Below are positions 16,463 through 25,303 of a stretch of 64,000 nt of DNA, one piece after another (position 1 is the stretch's first letter; every line of letters begins with the position of its first letter). The notes under the pieces were generated by a model, which saw only the letters and a list, made by a program, of their open reading frames with translations, did not search any database and was not told the DNA's origin. The position numbers and the translations under genes were made by a program. The stretch lies in NCBI GenBank assembly GCA_017847885.1, contig JAGAUA010000003.1:1-64000 (forward strand). Reading direction: 5' to 3'. This stretch comes from Oscillospiraceae bacterium (GTDB lineage: Bacteria > Bacillota > Clostridia > Oscillospirales > Ruminococcaceae).

Positions 16463-16855
16463 CTATATCCACCATTCGGGTGTAAGCTGCTCTAACTTGA
16501 TTATTCTTTCATTTTCATAGTCAAGCATTATTTCTATGTCCTTGTATTTTTGAGGCATAAGCTGGACCATAAACTCACGGCACGCTCCGCAGGGTGCGCC
16601 CGTTTTACCGTTTGGCATAATGGCAAGTACCTTTTCTATTTCATTTTCACCGTTTGTGATCATGTTGAATATTGCGTTGCGCTCGGCGCATATTCCGAGA
16701 GTGGAACACGTATCAATGCAAACGCCTGTGTAAATTTTACCCGATGAGGACAGTACAGCGGCAGCCACTCCGCCTGCTTCAATATAATCGGATATTTTTC
16801 TTTCGTTCTGCACCGATTTTGCTGCAGAATATAGTTTTTCCCATATATTATCCAT
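16463..16855 (-). CDS. cdd: Cytidine deaminase family protein
   Basis: A 130-residue zinc deaminase, the usual length of Cdd. It shows TCSTLGICAERNAIF (C-A-E with zinc Cys and catalytic Glu) and the second zinc site APCGACREFM. It converts cytidine/deoxycytidine to uridine forms; the blasticidin-S deaminase group is close and cannot be excluded. The ATG at 16855 follows AAGGAGGTCATTTTA; the frame runs upstream without a ribosome site. The gene stands after purL on the same strand, with a terminator-like hairpin between. Confidence 0.88.
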   Translation of the reverse strand: MDNIWEKLYSAAKSVQNERKISDYIEAGGVAAAVLSSSGKIYTGVCIDTCSTLGICAERNAIFNMITNGENEIEKVLAIMPNGKTGAPCGACREFMVQLMPQKYKDIEIMLDYENERIIKLEQLTPEWWI

Positions 16856-16892
16856 TAAAATGACCTCCTTATAAAAGTAAATGAGAGAAAGT

Positions 16893-16935
16893 AAATGAGA
16901 GTTCCGAACAAAATAGCTTAGAACTCTCATTTTTA
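16893..16935. terminator. Hairpin between purL and cytidine deaminase
   Basis: AAATGAGAGTTC and GAACTCTCATTT form a 12 bp stem around 16 bases, just after the purL stop. The T run is better on plus (TTTTTAC) than on minus, so minus termination may be partial. A partial second copy ATGAGAG lies at 16881-16887. Confidence 0.6.
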
Positions 16936-16959
16936 CGGAATATTCTCCGACTTTAGATA

Positions 16960-19900
16960 TTATTTGAAGTAAGCAACGCCGCTTTCAAAGATCTTCTGAT
17001 CCTTGTTGCCGGGAACATTCTTGCATATCTCCGAGCCGATTCTCTCACTATGACCCATCTTACCGAGGATACGTCCGTCGGGTGAGGTGATACCCTCGAT
17101 CGCTTCAAAGGATGTGTTGGGATTGAAACGGATGTCCATTGTAGGAGCGCCGTTAAGGTCAACATACTGTGTTGCGATCTGACCGTTGTCGGCAAGCTGC
17201 TTGATAAGTTCGGGAGAAGCAACAAAGCGTCCCTCACCGTGGGAAATTGCAATTCTGTGAATGTCGCCCACCTCGCAGCCTGCAAGCCAAGGAGACTTGT
17301 TTGACGCAATTCTTGTGTTGACCATCATTGACTGGTGTCTGCCAATGGTGTTGAATGTAAGCGTAGGCGAATCGTCGGTCATATCAACGATTTTTCCGTA
17401 GGGAACAAGACCCAGCTTGATAAGCGCCTGGAAGCCGTTGCAGATACCGAGCATAAGTCCGTCGCGGTTGTCCATAAGGTCGTGAACAGCGTCCTTGATA
17501 CGGGGATTGCGGAAGAATGCGGTGATGAACTTGCCCGAGCCGTCAGGCTCGTCACCGCCCGAGAAGCCGCCGGGTATCATGATTATCTGTGACTGCTTTA
17601 CAGCCTTTTCAAAGTATGCAACGCTGTCTTCAAGTGCGGAAGCGGAAAGGTTCTTGATAACAACGACCTCGGGAACCGCACCTGCGCGCTCGAATACTCT
17701 TGCGGTATCGTACTCGCAGTTTGTGCCGGGGAATACGGGGATAAGCACGCGCGGCTTAGCGAATGCGGAAGCGTGCTGAACGGTTTCCTTAGCGGTGTAT
17801 GTGAATATCTTTGCAGGCTTGTCCTCGGTCTTGATGTTGCAGGGGAATACGGGCTCAAGTCTGTCCTCCCACTTCTTCTGAATATCAGCCATATCAACGG
17901 TGTAATCCTTGCAGTCTATCTTGTACTCTGCAATGGTTTCACCGATAACATTTTCAACGGTGAAGGGGTCTCCGTCAAGCTCAACAACGAATGCGCCGTA
18001 TCTGGAGTAGAACAGCAGGTCGTCGGAAAGCTTCTTTTCAAACTTGAAGCCTATTCTGTTGCCGAGGGACATTTTTGCAACTGCCTCAGCAACGCCTCCG
18101 AAGCCGACTGCCCATGCAGCAACGGCAGTACCGTCTGCAATAAGCTTTTCAACGCGCTCGTAGCAGGACTTTACGCTGTCAAATACGGGCAGACCGTTTT
18201 CGTCAAGGTCGGGAACGATAAGAACGACCTTGTCGCCAGCCTTTTTAAATTCGGGGGAAATTATCTTCTTTGCCGAAGCTGTGGAAACTGCAAAGGAAAC
18301 GAGAGTTGCAGGAACGTCGATGTTTTCGAATGTACCCGACATGGAATCCTTGCCGCCGATAGCGCCGCAGCCAAGCTCAAGCTGTGCCTTGAAAGCGCCG
18401 AGAAGTGCGGAGAAGGGCTTGCCCCAGCGTGTAGGATTGTTCTGTGTTCTCTCAAAATATTCCTGGAAGGTCAGCCAGCAGTGCTTGTAGCTTCCGCCTG
18501 CCGCAACGACCTTTGCAATAGATTCAATTACAGCAAACATTGCGCCGTGGTAAGGGCTCTTGTCGGTAACATACGGGTTAAAGCCCCAGCCCATGATAGA
18601 ACAGGTGTCGGTCTCGCCTTTGAGTACGGGTATTTTCGCCGCCATTGCCTGTGCAGGGGTAAGCTGGTATGCACCGCCGTAAGGCATAAGAACAGTACCT
18701 GCGCCGATAGTCGAGTCAAAACGCTCAACAAGACCCTTCTGGGAGCAAACGTTAAGGTTTGTCATAAGCTGTTCCCAGCCGTCGGGAGAGTCGGTATATG
18801 TCTTTATCTGAGCCGTTACAGGAATAGGAACAGCAACGGTAGTGTGCTTTTCAGCGCCGTTTGAGTTGAGGAATTCTCTTGAAAGGTCAACGATGACTTT
18901 GCCGTTCCAAGTCATCTTGAGACGAGGCTCTTCGGTAACGACAGCAACAAGGGTAGCTTCAAGGTTTTCCTTTGCAGCCTCGGCAATGAATTTGTCAGCA
19001 TCGGTCTTGCGTACAACAACAGCCATACGCTCCTGGCTTTCGGAAATAGCAAGCTCCGTACCGTCAAGACCGTCGTACTTCTTGGGCACCTTGTTAAGGT
19101 CGATGATAAGTCCGTCGGTCAGCTCACCGATAGCAACGGAAACACCGCCTGCGCCGAAGTCGTTGCAGCGCTTTATCATCTTTGTTACCTCGGGATTTCT
19201 GAACAATCTCTGAAGCTTGCGCTCCTCTGGAGGATTACCCTTCTGTACCTCTGCGCCGCAGTGTTCGAGGGAAGCCTCTGTGTGGGACTTGGAAGAGCCT
19301 GTTGCACCGCCGCAGCCGTCGCGTCCTGTACGTCCGCCGAGAAGGATAACAACATCATCGGGGTCGGGAACTTCGCGTATTACATTGGACTTGGGAGCAG
19401 CACCCACAACAGCGCCTATTTCAAGACGCTTTGCAACATAGCCGGGGTGATAAATTTCGGAAACATGACCCGTAGCAAGACCGATCTGGTTGCCGTAGGA
19501 GCTGTAACCGTTAGCCGCGCCGACAGTAATTTTTCTCTGGGGAAGCTTGCCGTGAACGGTATCCTCAACGGGGACAAGGGGGTTAGACGCACCCGTTACA
19601 CGCATAGCCTGATAAACGTAGGAACGTCCCGAAAGTGGGTCACGGATAGCACCGCCGAGACAGGTTGCCGCGCCGCCGAAAGGTTCGATCTCGGTTGGGT
19701 GGTTGTGAGTCTCGTTCTTGAACATGAGAAGCCAATCCTGCATTTCGCCGTCAACATCGACCTTTATCTCAACGGAGCAGGCATTTATCTCCTCGGATTC
19801 GTCCAGATCCTTGAGAACGCCGTCTTTTTTTAGCTTTTTAGCGGCGATAGTGGCAATGTCCATGAGAGTGATCGGCTTATTGCCTCTGACAAGTTCATTT

Positions 19901-20667
19901 CTGACATTGATGTATTCATCGTAGGTTTTCTTGATGTAATCGGCATTAATGTTTGCCTCGTCAATAATTGTGGAGAACGTTGTGTGACGGCAGTGATCCG
20001 ACCAATAAGTATCGATCATTCTTATCTCGGTAATTGTGGGGTCGCGCTTTTCGGTATCCTTGAAATATGACTGACAGAATTTGATATCGTCAAGATCCAT
20101 TGCAAGACCATACTTATTAATAAAGTTTACAAGCTCGACTTCCTCAAGGTATATAAAGTTCTCAAGTGTTTCAACTTCGGTAGGAATGTCATATTCCGTA
20201 ACAAGAGTGTTGACCTCTTCAAGGGAAGCCTCGCGGCTTTCAACGGGGTTGATGATGTACGCTTTAAGCTTGGAAAGCTCGGCAGCGGAAAGCTTGCCCT
20301 CAACAATGTAAACACGTGCGTTCTTTACCTTGCAGCGCTCGCCCTGAGTAAGTATCTGGATACATTGCTCGCAGGAATCGGCGCGCTGGTCAAACTGACC
20401 GGGAAGATACTCAACGGCAAAAACCGTTTCGTTCTCTTTAAGCTCGGGCATAGTGCGTGAACAAGTGTCAACAGCAGGCTCGGAAAAAACATTGCCGATT
20501 GCCAAAGCAAAATCAGCGTCGCTAAGTCCCTCCGCGTCATATCTGTTCAAGATACGAATGCTTCTGAGACCGTCAAGACGAAGAGCGGTCTTGACGTCCG
20601 CGCACAAATTCTTTGCTTCAACAGCAAACTCCGGTTTCTTTTCAACATAAATACGAAATACTGACAT
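16960..20667 (-). CDS. purL: Phosphoribosylformylglycinamidine synthase, single-chain
   Basis: A 1235-residue fused enzyme for step 4 of purine synthesis (FGAR to FGAM, ATP and glutamine). Domains in order: N-terminal PurS-like part and linker (about 1-200), two AIRS-like halves (signatures TYWSDHCRHTTF, ETHNHPTEIEPFGGAATCLGGAIRD, GGKDSMSGTF), then a class I glutaminase (about 970-1235) with the Cys in MLGICNGFQAL and His in HGEGRF. Most Bacilli split this into PurS, PurQ and PurL, while many Clostridia have this long form. ATG 20667 follows AAGGAGCG; the frame upstream lacks a site. It lies 20 bases after mtaB in one operon. Confidence 0.96.
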   Translation of the reverse strand: MSVFRIYVEKKPEFAVEAKNLCADVKTALRLDGLRSIRILNRYDAEGLSDADFALAIGNVFSEPAVDTCSRTMPELKENETVFAVEYLPGQFDQRADSCEQCIQILTQGERCKVKNARVYIVEGKLSAAELSKLKAYIINPVESREASLEEVNTLVTEYDIPTEVETLENFIYLEEVELVNFINKYGLAMDLDDIKFCQSYFKDTEKRDPTITEIRMIDTYWSDHCRHTTFSTIIDEANINADYIKKTYDEYINVRNELVRGNKPITLMDIATIAAKKLKKDGVLKDLDESEEINACSVEIKVDVDGEMQDWLLMFKNETHNHPTEIEPFGGAATCLGGAIRDPLSGRSYVYQAMRVTGASNPLVPVEDTVHGKLPQRKITVGAANGYSSYGNQIGLATGHVSEIYHPGYVAKRLEIGAVVGAAPKSNVIREVPDPDDVVILLGGRTGRDGCGGATGSSKSHTEASLEHCGAEVQKGNPPEERKLQRLFRNPEVTKMIKRCNDFGAGGVSVAIGELTDGLIIDLNKVPKKYDGLDGTELAISESQERMAVVVRKTDADKFIAEAAKENLEATLVAVVTEEPRLKMTWNGKVIVDLSREFLNSNGAEKHTTVAVPIPVTAQIKTYTDSPDGWEQLMTNLNVCSQKGLVERFDSTIGAGTVLMPYGGAYQLTPAQAMAAKIPVLKGETDTCSIMGWGFNPYVTDKSPYHGAMFAVIESIAKVVAAGGSYKHCWLTFQEYFERTQNNPTRWGKPFSALLGAFKAQLELGCGAIGGKDSMSGTFENIDVPATLVSFAVSTASAKKIISPEFKKAGDKVVLIVPDLDENGLPVFDSVKSCYERVEKLIADGTAVAAWAVGFGGVAEAVAKMSLGNRIGFKFEKKLSDDLLFYSRYGAFVVELDGDPFTVENVIGETIAEYKIDCKDYTVDMADIQKKWEDRLEPVFPCNIKTEDKPAKIFTYTAKETVQHASAFAKPRVLIPVFPGTNCEYDTARVFERAGAVPEVVVIKNLSASALEDSVAYFEKAVKQSQIIMIPGGFSGGDEPDGSGKFITAFFRNPRIKDAVHDLMDNRDGLMLGICNGFQALIKLGLVPYGKIVDMTDDSPTLTFNTIGRHQSMMVNTRIASNKSPWLAGCEVGDIHRIAISHGEGRFVASPELIKQLADNGQIATQYVDLNGAPTMDIRFNPNTSFEAIEGITSPDGRILGKMGHSERIGSEICKNVPGNKDQKIFESGVAYFK

Positions 20668-20687
20668 AATTATACGCTCCTTAATAT

Positions 20688-21989
20688 TTATGATACAATT
20701 TCGCCAATACAGCAATCTTTTTCTATCCTTATTATTTTAACATAAAAAAGCTGATTACGCAAACTTTTATTTGAATTTTTTGTTAAAATTTTTACCAAGG
20801 TGTAATTTGGGGTATATCCCCGTGGAATTTTGTCGGATTTTTCACGTTCAAACAGTACGGGAACTGTGAGTCCCACCTGTGATTCCATAAATTTACTGTG
20901 GCATTTTTCCATAGCTTCACCCATTTGGGCAGCGCGCCTGTGCTTGACATCCTCGGGGACCTGCTCCGCCATTTCCGCCGCAGGAGTACCTTTTCTGGGG
21001 GAATAGGGGAAAATGTGCGCTTTTGCAAAGGATATTTTCTCGGCAAATCTGAGGGAAGCTTCAAAATCCTCCTCGGTCTCTCCCGGAAATCCAACCATAA
21101 TGTCGGTGGTTATAGAGCAGTTCTCGAAATTCTCCCTCAAAGCATTTACCAAAGCCTCATAATCGGCAGTAATATACCGTCTGTTCATTGCTTTTAAGGT
21201 TTTGTCGCAGCCGCTTTGCAGAGACAAATGGAACTGGGGACAAAGCTTCTTCAGCGCCGCAAGCCGTTTTATGTCCTCAAGGGTAATCATCTCGGGTTCA
21301 AGGGAACCCAGCCGCACCCGTTCTATCCCGTCAATTTGACAAACCGCTTCAACCGCGTCGATAAGCCGTTTTCCAATGTCAACGCCGTAAAACGAAAGGT
21401 TTATCCCCACAAGAACAACTTCCTTAAAGCCCTTTTGCGCAAGCTCCGTAATTTCGCTTATAACGTCATCAAGGGGCTTTGAACGGAAATTCCCCCGTGA
21501 ATAGGGAATTATGCAGTAGGTGCAGAACATTCCGCAGCCGTCTTGTATCTTAACAAAAGCACGGGTATTGTTTTCGTACCCCTTGTTACGCATATGCTCA
21601 AACTGCTCTTTTCGGCTGTATTCGCATACGCTCACAACGCGGCTTCTGCTGTCTGTAAACTCCGATAAAAGCTTCGGAAGCTCAGCGCGGTTTTTAGTTC
21701 CCGTAACTATGTCGACTTCGGGGATATTGCTTGCTTCCTCTGCAAAAGCTTGCGGAAAACAGCCGCTCAGAACGATTATTGATGTGGGGTAACATCTTCT
21801 TAGCCGTCTGATTTCTTTTTTCAGCTTTTTATCACCCGTACCCGTGACCGTGCATGAATTTATAATGAATATGTCGGCGCCTGCCTCATCGGATGCTATG
21901 CCGTAGCCCTCGCCCGAAAAAATCTGCTTCATATTTTCGGTCTCATACAAATTCACTTTACAGCCAAAGGTTAAAAAGTAAATATTCAT
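20688..21989 (-). CDS. mtaB: tRNA t6A37 methylthiotransferase
   Basis: A 433-residue radical SAM enzyme that changes t6A37 of tRNA to ms2t6A. The N-terminal domain has the three cluster Cys residues (TFGCKVN, NSCTVTG, LSGCFPQ), the radical SAM site is CGMFCTYCIIP (CxxxCxxC), and the end holds a TRAM-like stretch. The start TFGCKVNLYETENM is the hallmark of MtaB rather than MiaB or RimO. ATG 21989 is preferred to a GTG two codons earlier, with AGGGTG upstream. The gene is first in an operon with purL. Confidence 0.94.
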   Translation of the reverse strand: MNIYFLTFGCKVNLYETENMKQIFSGEGYGIASDEAGADIFIINSCTVTGTGDKKLKKEIRRLRRCYPTSIIVLSGCFPQAFAEEASNIPEVDIVTGTKNRAELPKLLSEFTDSRSRVVSVCEYSRKEQFEHMRNKGYENNTRAFVKIQDGCGMFCTYCIIPYSRGNFRSKPLDDVISEITELAQKGFKEVVLVGINLSFYGVDIGKRLIDAVEAVCQIDGIERVRLGSLEPEMITLEDIKRLAALKKLCPQFHLSLQSGCDKTLKAMNRRYITADYEALVNALRENFENCSITTDIMVGFPGETEEDFEASLRFAEKISFAKAHIFPYSPRKGTPAAEMAEQVPEDVKHRRAAQMGEAMEKCHSKFMESQVGLTVPVLFEREKSDKIPRGYTPNYTLVKILTKNSNKSLRNQLFYVKIIRIEKDCCIGEIVS

Positions 21990-22092
21990 AAACACACCCT
22001 ATGTTATTTGTGAAAAATAACGAAAACAGAAATTACTTCCAAAAATTATTTTTGCTATTATACAATAATTAAAAAAGTTTTTGAAAATTCTC

Positions 22093-22121
22093 TTGACTTA
22101 AAGAACAAAAGCTGTTATGCT
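22093..22121 (+). promoter_or_regulatory. Promoter of the HPr-like gene
   Basis: TTGACT and TATGCT are 17 bases apart, about 45 bases before the ATG. Confidence 0.65.
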
Positions 22122-22168
22122 ATATACATACCAAAAGGTAAATATATCATTTTTTGGAGGGACAAATT

Positions 22169-22399
22169 ATGAACAAAACTACTGTAATGTTGGGTACAAT
22201 TAACGATGTCAAGAACTTTGTTTCCGTTGTATCTATGTGTGACTACGATGTTGACCTTATCTCCGGCAGATATGCGGTTGACGCAAAATCTATCATGGGT
22301 ATCTTCAGCCTGGATCTCTCTAAGCCTATTAAGCTTGAAGCACACACAGACGACGCTTCTGAATTTTTCGCTAAGATCAAGGAATTTATTGTTGACTAA
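22169..22399 (+). CDS. HPr-like protein lacking the phospho-histidine
   Basis: A 76-residue protein with the HPr fold: the segment DVDLISGRYAVDAKSIMGIFSLDLSKPIKLEAHTDD aligns with HPr around the regulatory serine (KSIMG, Ser46 type). The active-site loop that in HPr reads GIHARPA is replaced by TINDVKN, so both His15 and Arg17 are absent. It therefore cannot pass phosphate from enzyme I to EII, but could be phosphorylated on serine by HPr kinase, like Bacillus Crh (which has Gln at position 15). A role as CcpA partner is possible and would fit the cre-like sites near the two glycosidase genes; that link is inference. ATG follows TTGGAGGG, and a strong terminator closes the single-gene unit. 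Confidence 0.85.
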   Translation: MNKTTVMLGTINDVKNFVSVVSMCDYDVDLISGRYAVDAKSIMGIFSLDLSKPIKLEAHTDDASEFFAKIKEFIVD

Positions 22400-22421
22400 T
22401 TAATTATACATCAAACAAATC

Positions 22422-22460
22422 GATAACTCCATTTTCCTCGGAAAGTGGAGTTATCTTTTT
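22422..22460 (+). terminator. Terminator after the HPr-like gene
   Basis: GATAACTCCA and TGGAGTTATC pair, with the inner TTTCC/GGAAA extending the stem, followed by TTTTTATTTTT. It may also serve convergent pyrB. Confidence 0.9.
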
Positions 22461-22470
22461 ATTTTTGTTA

Positions 22471-23559
22471 TCAGTGTTTTTTAAGGATACGCTCGTCGCA
22501 GTAGTCGCACTCGATGGTATCGCCAATGCCGCGGAAGCTCTTGGGAAGATAAGTCTCCTTGTGAGTAATGCACTTGGGGTTTGTGCAGACGATATCATTT
22601 GCAGCCTTGCCTTTGAGCAGGGTCACGGGGTATGCGGTCTTATCTTTAAGTATGGTCATTATCAGCGCCATTCTTACGTACATACCATATTTTGCCTGCT
22701 TAAAATACAGCGCACGGGGGTCGTCGTCAACTTCAACGGCAATTTCATCAACACGGGGCAGCGGGTGGAGAACGCACATATCGCTTTTTGCTTTCAGCAT
22801 TTTAGCGTGGTCAAGGCGGTAAACGTCCTTCTGGCTTTCGTATTCCTCCTCGGAAGAGAAACGTTCACGCTGAATTCTTGTCATATACAGCACATCAAGC
22901 TTTCCGATAGCCTCCTCAAGAGAAGCAACCTCTTCAAAAGCCGTGCCCGACGCGGTTAAAATATCCTTTACATATGAGGGAAGCTTAAGCTCGGGAGTGG
23001 AAATAAGTACAAATTTGTTGTTCGGGTAGCAGGAAAGCGCCTTGCAGAGAGAATGTACCGTTCTGCCGTTTTTCAGGTCGCCGCATAATCCCACAGTAAG
23101 GTTGTTCAGGCGTCCCTTTTCCTTTGAAAGGGTCAGCAGGTCGGTGAGGGTCTGAGTTGGGTGGAGGTGTCCGCCATCGCCTGCGTTGATTATCGGGCAG
23201 TCAGCGGTAAGCGCCGCAGCCTTTGCCGCGCCTTCAAGAGGGTGTCTCATAGCGATAATATCGGCGTAATTTGATACGATTTTGGTTGTATCCTTAATGG
23301 TCTCGCCCTTTGAAACAGACGAATTTTCGGGATTGTCAAAGCCTATTACCGTTCCTCCGAGTCTGAGCATTGCGGTGCGGAAGGACATCTGCGTACGTGT
23401 TGACGGCTCATAAAAAAGGGTTGCAAGAATTTTTCCGTCGCAGGCGTGTGCATATTCCTCGGGGTTATCTGAAATTTTTGCACCCAGCTCAACCACTTCA
23501 TTCCACATTTTAACAGGCATATCGCTTAAATCAATAAGGTTAGTAAATTTTGCGCTCAT
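22471..23559 (-). CDS. pyrB: Aspartate carbamoyltransferase with fused PyrI-type zinc tail
   Basis: A 362-residue enzyme for the first committed step of pyrimidine synthesis. Catalytic signatures are [12 protein letters not shown] (carbamoyl phosphate site), [17 protein letters not shown] and [11 protein letters not shown]. About 50 extra residues follow the normal 310-residue chain. They hold CTNPKC and CDYC, four Cys with spacing x4, x20, x2, nearly the zinc site of the E. coli regulatory chain PyrI (x4, x23, x2). No allosteric nucleotide-binding domain of PyrI is present. ATG 23559 follows GAGAGGTAG; the long open frame upstream has no site and overlaps trmL. Confidence 0.92.
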   Translation of the reverse strand: MSAKFTNLIDLSDMPVKMWNEVVELGAKISDNPEEYAHACDGKILATLFYEPSTRTQMSFRTAMLRLGGTVIGFDNPENSSVSKGETIKDTTKIVSNYADIIAMRHPLEGAAKAAALTADCPIINAGDGGHLHPTQTLTDLLTLSKEKGRLNNLTVGLCGDLKNGRTVHSLCKALSCYPNNKFVLISTPELKLPSYVKDILTASGTAFEEVASLEEAIGKLDVLYMTRIQRERFSSEEEYESQKDVYRLDHAKMLKAKSDMCVLHPLPRVDEIAVEVDDDPRALYFKQAKYGMYVRMALIMTILKDKTAYPVTLLKGKAANDIVCTNPKCITHKETYLPKSFRGIGDTIECDYCDERILKKH

Positions 23560-23675
23560 AACTAAACTACCTCTCATTAAAAAATCATTCCATATCATTT
23601 TATCAGATTTCTCGCCATTATTCAAGATAAATCGCAAAAAAAATTTCGTATCGGCAACAATTATGCGGCACTTTC

Positions 23676-24173
23676 TTAATCCCATGTATAACGGGTAAGC
23701 TGTCCTTCGGAGGCAAGCTCGGGGAAATCCCACTGTCTAAGCACTTCGTATACCGCAATTGCAACCGAATTTGATAAATTTAAGCTCCTTAATGTCGGGC
23801 GCATGGGTATTCTCATGCAGTTTTGGGGATTTTTTACAAGAAGTTCTTCGGGCAGCCCTGCATCCTCACGTCCGAAGAAAAGATAGCTGTTGTCGGGGTA
23901 AGATACATTGCTGTAAACATTTTTTCCTTTTGTGGTAAAAAAGAAGAAATTGCCGCTGTTTTTCGAGAAAAAATCGTCGAGATTGTCATAATATGTAATA
24001 TCCAGCTTGTCCCAATAATCAAGACCTGCGCGTTTCAGATTTTTGTCAGTAATTTCAAATCCTAAAGGACGGATAAGATGGAGCCTTGCCCCCGTAACCG
24101 CGCAGGTACGGGAAATATTCCCCGTATTCTGAGGTATCTGCGGCTCAACAAGGACGATATTCAAATTGTACAT
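23676..24173 (-). CDS. trmL: tRNA (cytidine34-2'-O)-methyltransferase
   Basis: A 165-residue SPOUT methyltransferase that methylates the wobble ribose of tRNA Leu. Motif 1 is [27 protein letters not shown] with the family Asn and Arg, motif 2 [15 protein letters not shown], and motif 3 [22 protein letters not shown] (the knot). The third motif normally has R-S-L-N-L-S as here. The ATG at 24173 with AGAGGTGG upstream is preferred to a GTG three codons earlier. It follows the pyridoxal kinase by 12 bases, so both form an operon. Confidence 0.93.
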   Translation of the reverse strand: MYNLNIVLVEPQIPQNTGNISRTCAVTGARLHLIRPLGFEITDKNLKRAGLDYWDKLDITYYDNLDDFFSKNSGNFFFFTTKGKNVYSNVSYPDNSYLFFGREDAGLPEELLVKNPQNCMRIPMRPTLRSLNLSNSVAIAVYEVLRQWDFPELASEGQLTRYTWD

Positions 24174-24185
24174 ATCAGCCACCTC

Positions 24186-25046
24186 TTACATTTGCTCATA
24201 ATCGCACAGCGTAGGATTTGAAATAAGGAAATCGAGACAGTTTTCAAGCATAATACCCTCGCGTGTGTCCGTGGAGTAGCTGTACGTGGTCTTTATCGCC
24301 AGCTCAAGGAAAGCCGTTGCCCTGTTCATGGCAATTGGCAGACTGTCTCCGCGCAGAATAGAGCCCGTCAAAACCGACGCAAAAACATCTCCCGTACCGG
24401 GATAGTTTGCGTTTATCAAGCTGTAAGGCACGCGCCAGAATTTGCTGTGTTCACGGTCATACCCCACATTATATGATTTACCATCGGAAAAAACGCTTGT
24501 GATAACGACGATTTTGGGACCAAGCTCCGAAAGCCTAACAAGAAAGCTTTTTATCCGCTGCATTGTAATATCGGGCTGGAGCGGATTTTCACCAAGCAGC
24601 ATAGCCGCTTCCGTTATGTTGGGCGTGATAATGTCAGCTATTGCCACAAGCTCGCTCATTCTTGAACGCAGTTCGGGAGTGCAGGTCTTATAGGGCTTGC
24701 CGTGGTCAGCCATAACAGGGTCAACGATTTTCAGCGCGTCCTTGTAATATTCAAAAAATTCAAGGCAATGGTCGATTTGGCTTGTCGAAGCAAGAAAACC
24801 GCTGTAAATGCAGTTGAATTTATAGTTGAGCTGTTTGTAATGTGCAAGGGCAGGGGAAATGTAGTCGGTCAAATCTCTCAGAACAACATCGCCAAAGCCG
24901 CCCGTATGCGCGGAAAGAATTGCGGTAGGAACAGGGCAGACTTGTATTCCCTGGGCGGAAAGCGTCGGAAGAATAACCGAAAGCGAGCAGCGTCCTATAC
25001 CCGAAAGGTCATGGATAGCCGCAACTTTTGCAACCTGATGATACAT
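24186..25046 (-). CDS. Pyridoxal / pyridoxamine kinase
   Basis: A 286-residue ribokinase-fold kinase that phosphorylates vitamin B6 vitamers. Features: AAIHDLSGIGRCSLSVILPTLSAQG at the N terminus (substrate loop), IVDPVMADHGKPY, ITPNITEAAMLLGE and the anion-hole motif NYPGTGDVFASVLTG near residue 225. It is of the PdxY/PdxK type rather than ThiD. The ATG follows AAAGGATGTT on minus. Next on the strand is trmL, 12 bases away. Confidence 0.9.
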   Translation of the reverse strand: MYHQVAKVAAIHDLSGIGRCSLSVILPTLSAQGIQVCPVPTAILSAHTGGFGDVVLRDLTDYISPALAHYKQLNYKFNCIYSGFLASTSQIDHCLEFFEYYKDALKIVDPVMADHGKPYKTCTPELRSRMSELVAIADIITPNITEAAMLLGENPLQPDITMQRIKSFLVRLSELGPKIVVITSVFSDGKSYNVGYDREHSKFWRVPYSLINANYPGTGDVFASVLTGSILRGDSLPIAMNRATAFLELAIKTTYSYSTDTREGIMLENCLDFLISNPTLCDYEQM

Positions 25047-25251
25047 TATTGTAACATCCTTTCATACTAAAAGATAACAAAATCATTCAAATTATATACT
25101 AACACAATATATATTCAATGTCAATTATCCTAAAAAAACTCTATATTTTTTTCTCTTTTTTTACATAATTACATCAAAAACAGATATTTGCCAAAGCGCA
25201 CATATATCATCTCTATGTTAAGGTAGTAAAGCACTGTAACGTATATGGAGT
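25047..25251. other. A+T-rich gap, no gene seen
   Basis: The 205 bases between the kinase start and the adhE terminator hold T-rich runs and no frame with a ribosome site. The kinase promoter must lie here, but no clear pair of boxes stands out. Confidence 0.5.
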
Positions 25252-25284
25252 AGAGAAAAGCCGCCTGCAAAAAAGCAAGCGGCT
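25252..25284 (-). terminator. Terminator of adhE
   Basis: On minus, AGCCGCTTGC and GCAGGCGGCT pair around six T, followed by TTTTCTCT. Confidence 0.88.
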
Positions 25285-25303
25285 GTTTTGTTAAATAATG
25301 CCA

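Noticed and set aside
17773..18864. 363-residue frame on plus inside purL
   Set aside because: Antisense to a clearly conserved PurL; caused by codon bias of the real gene.
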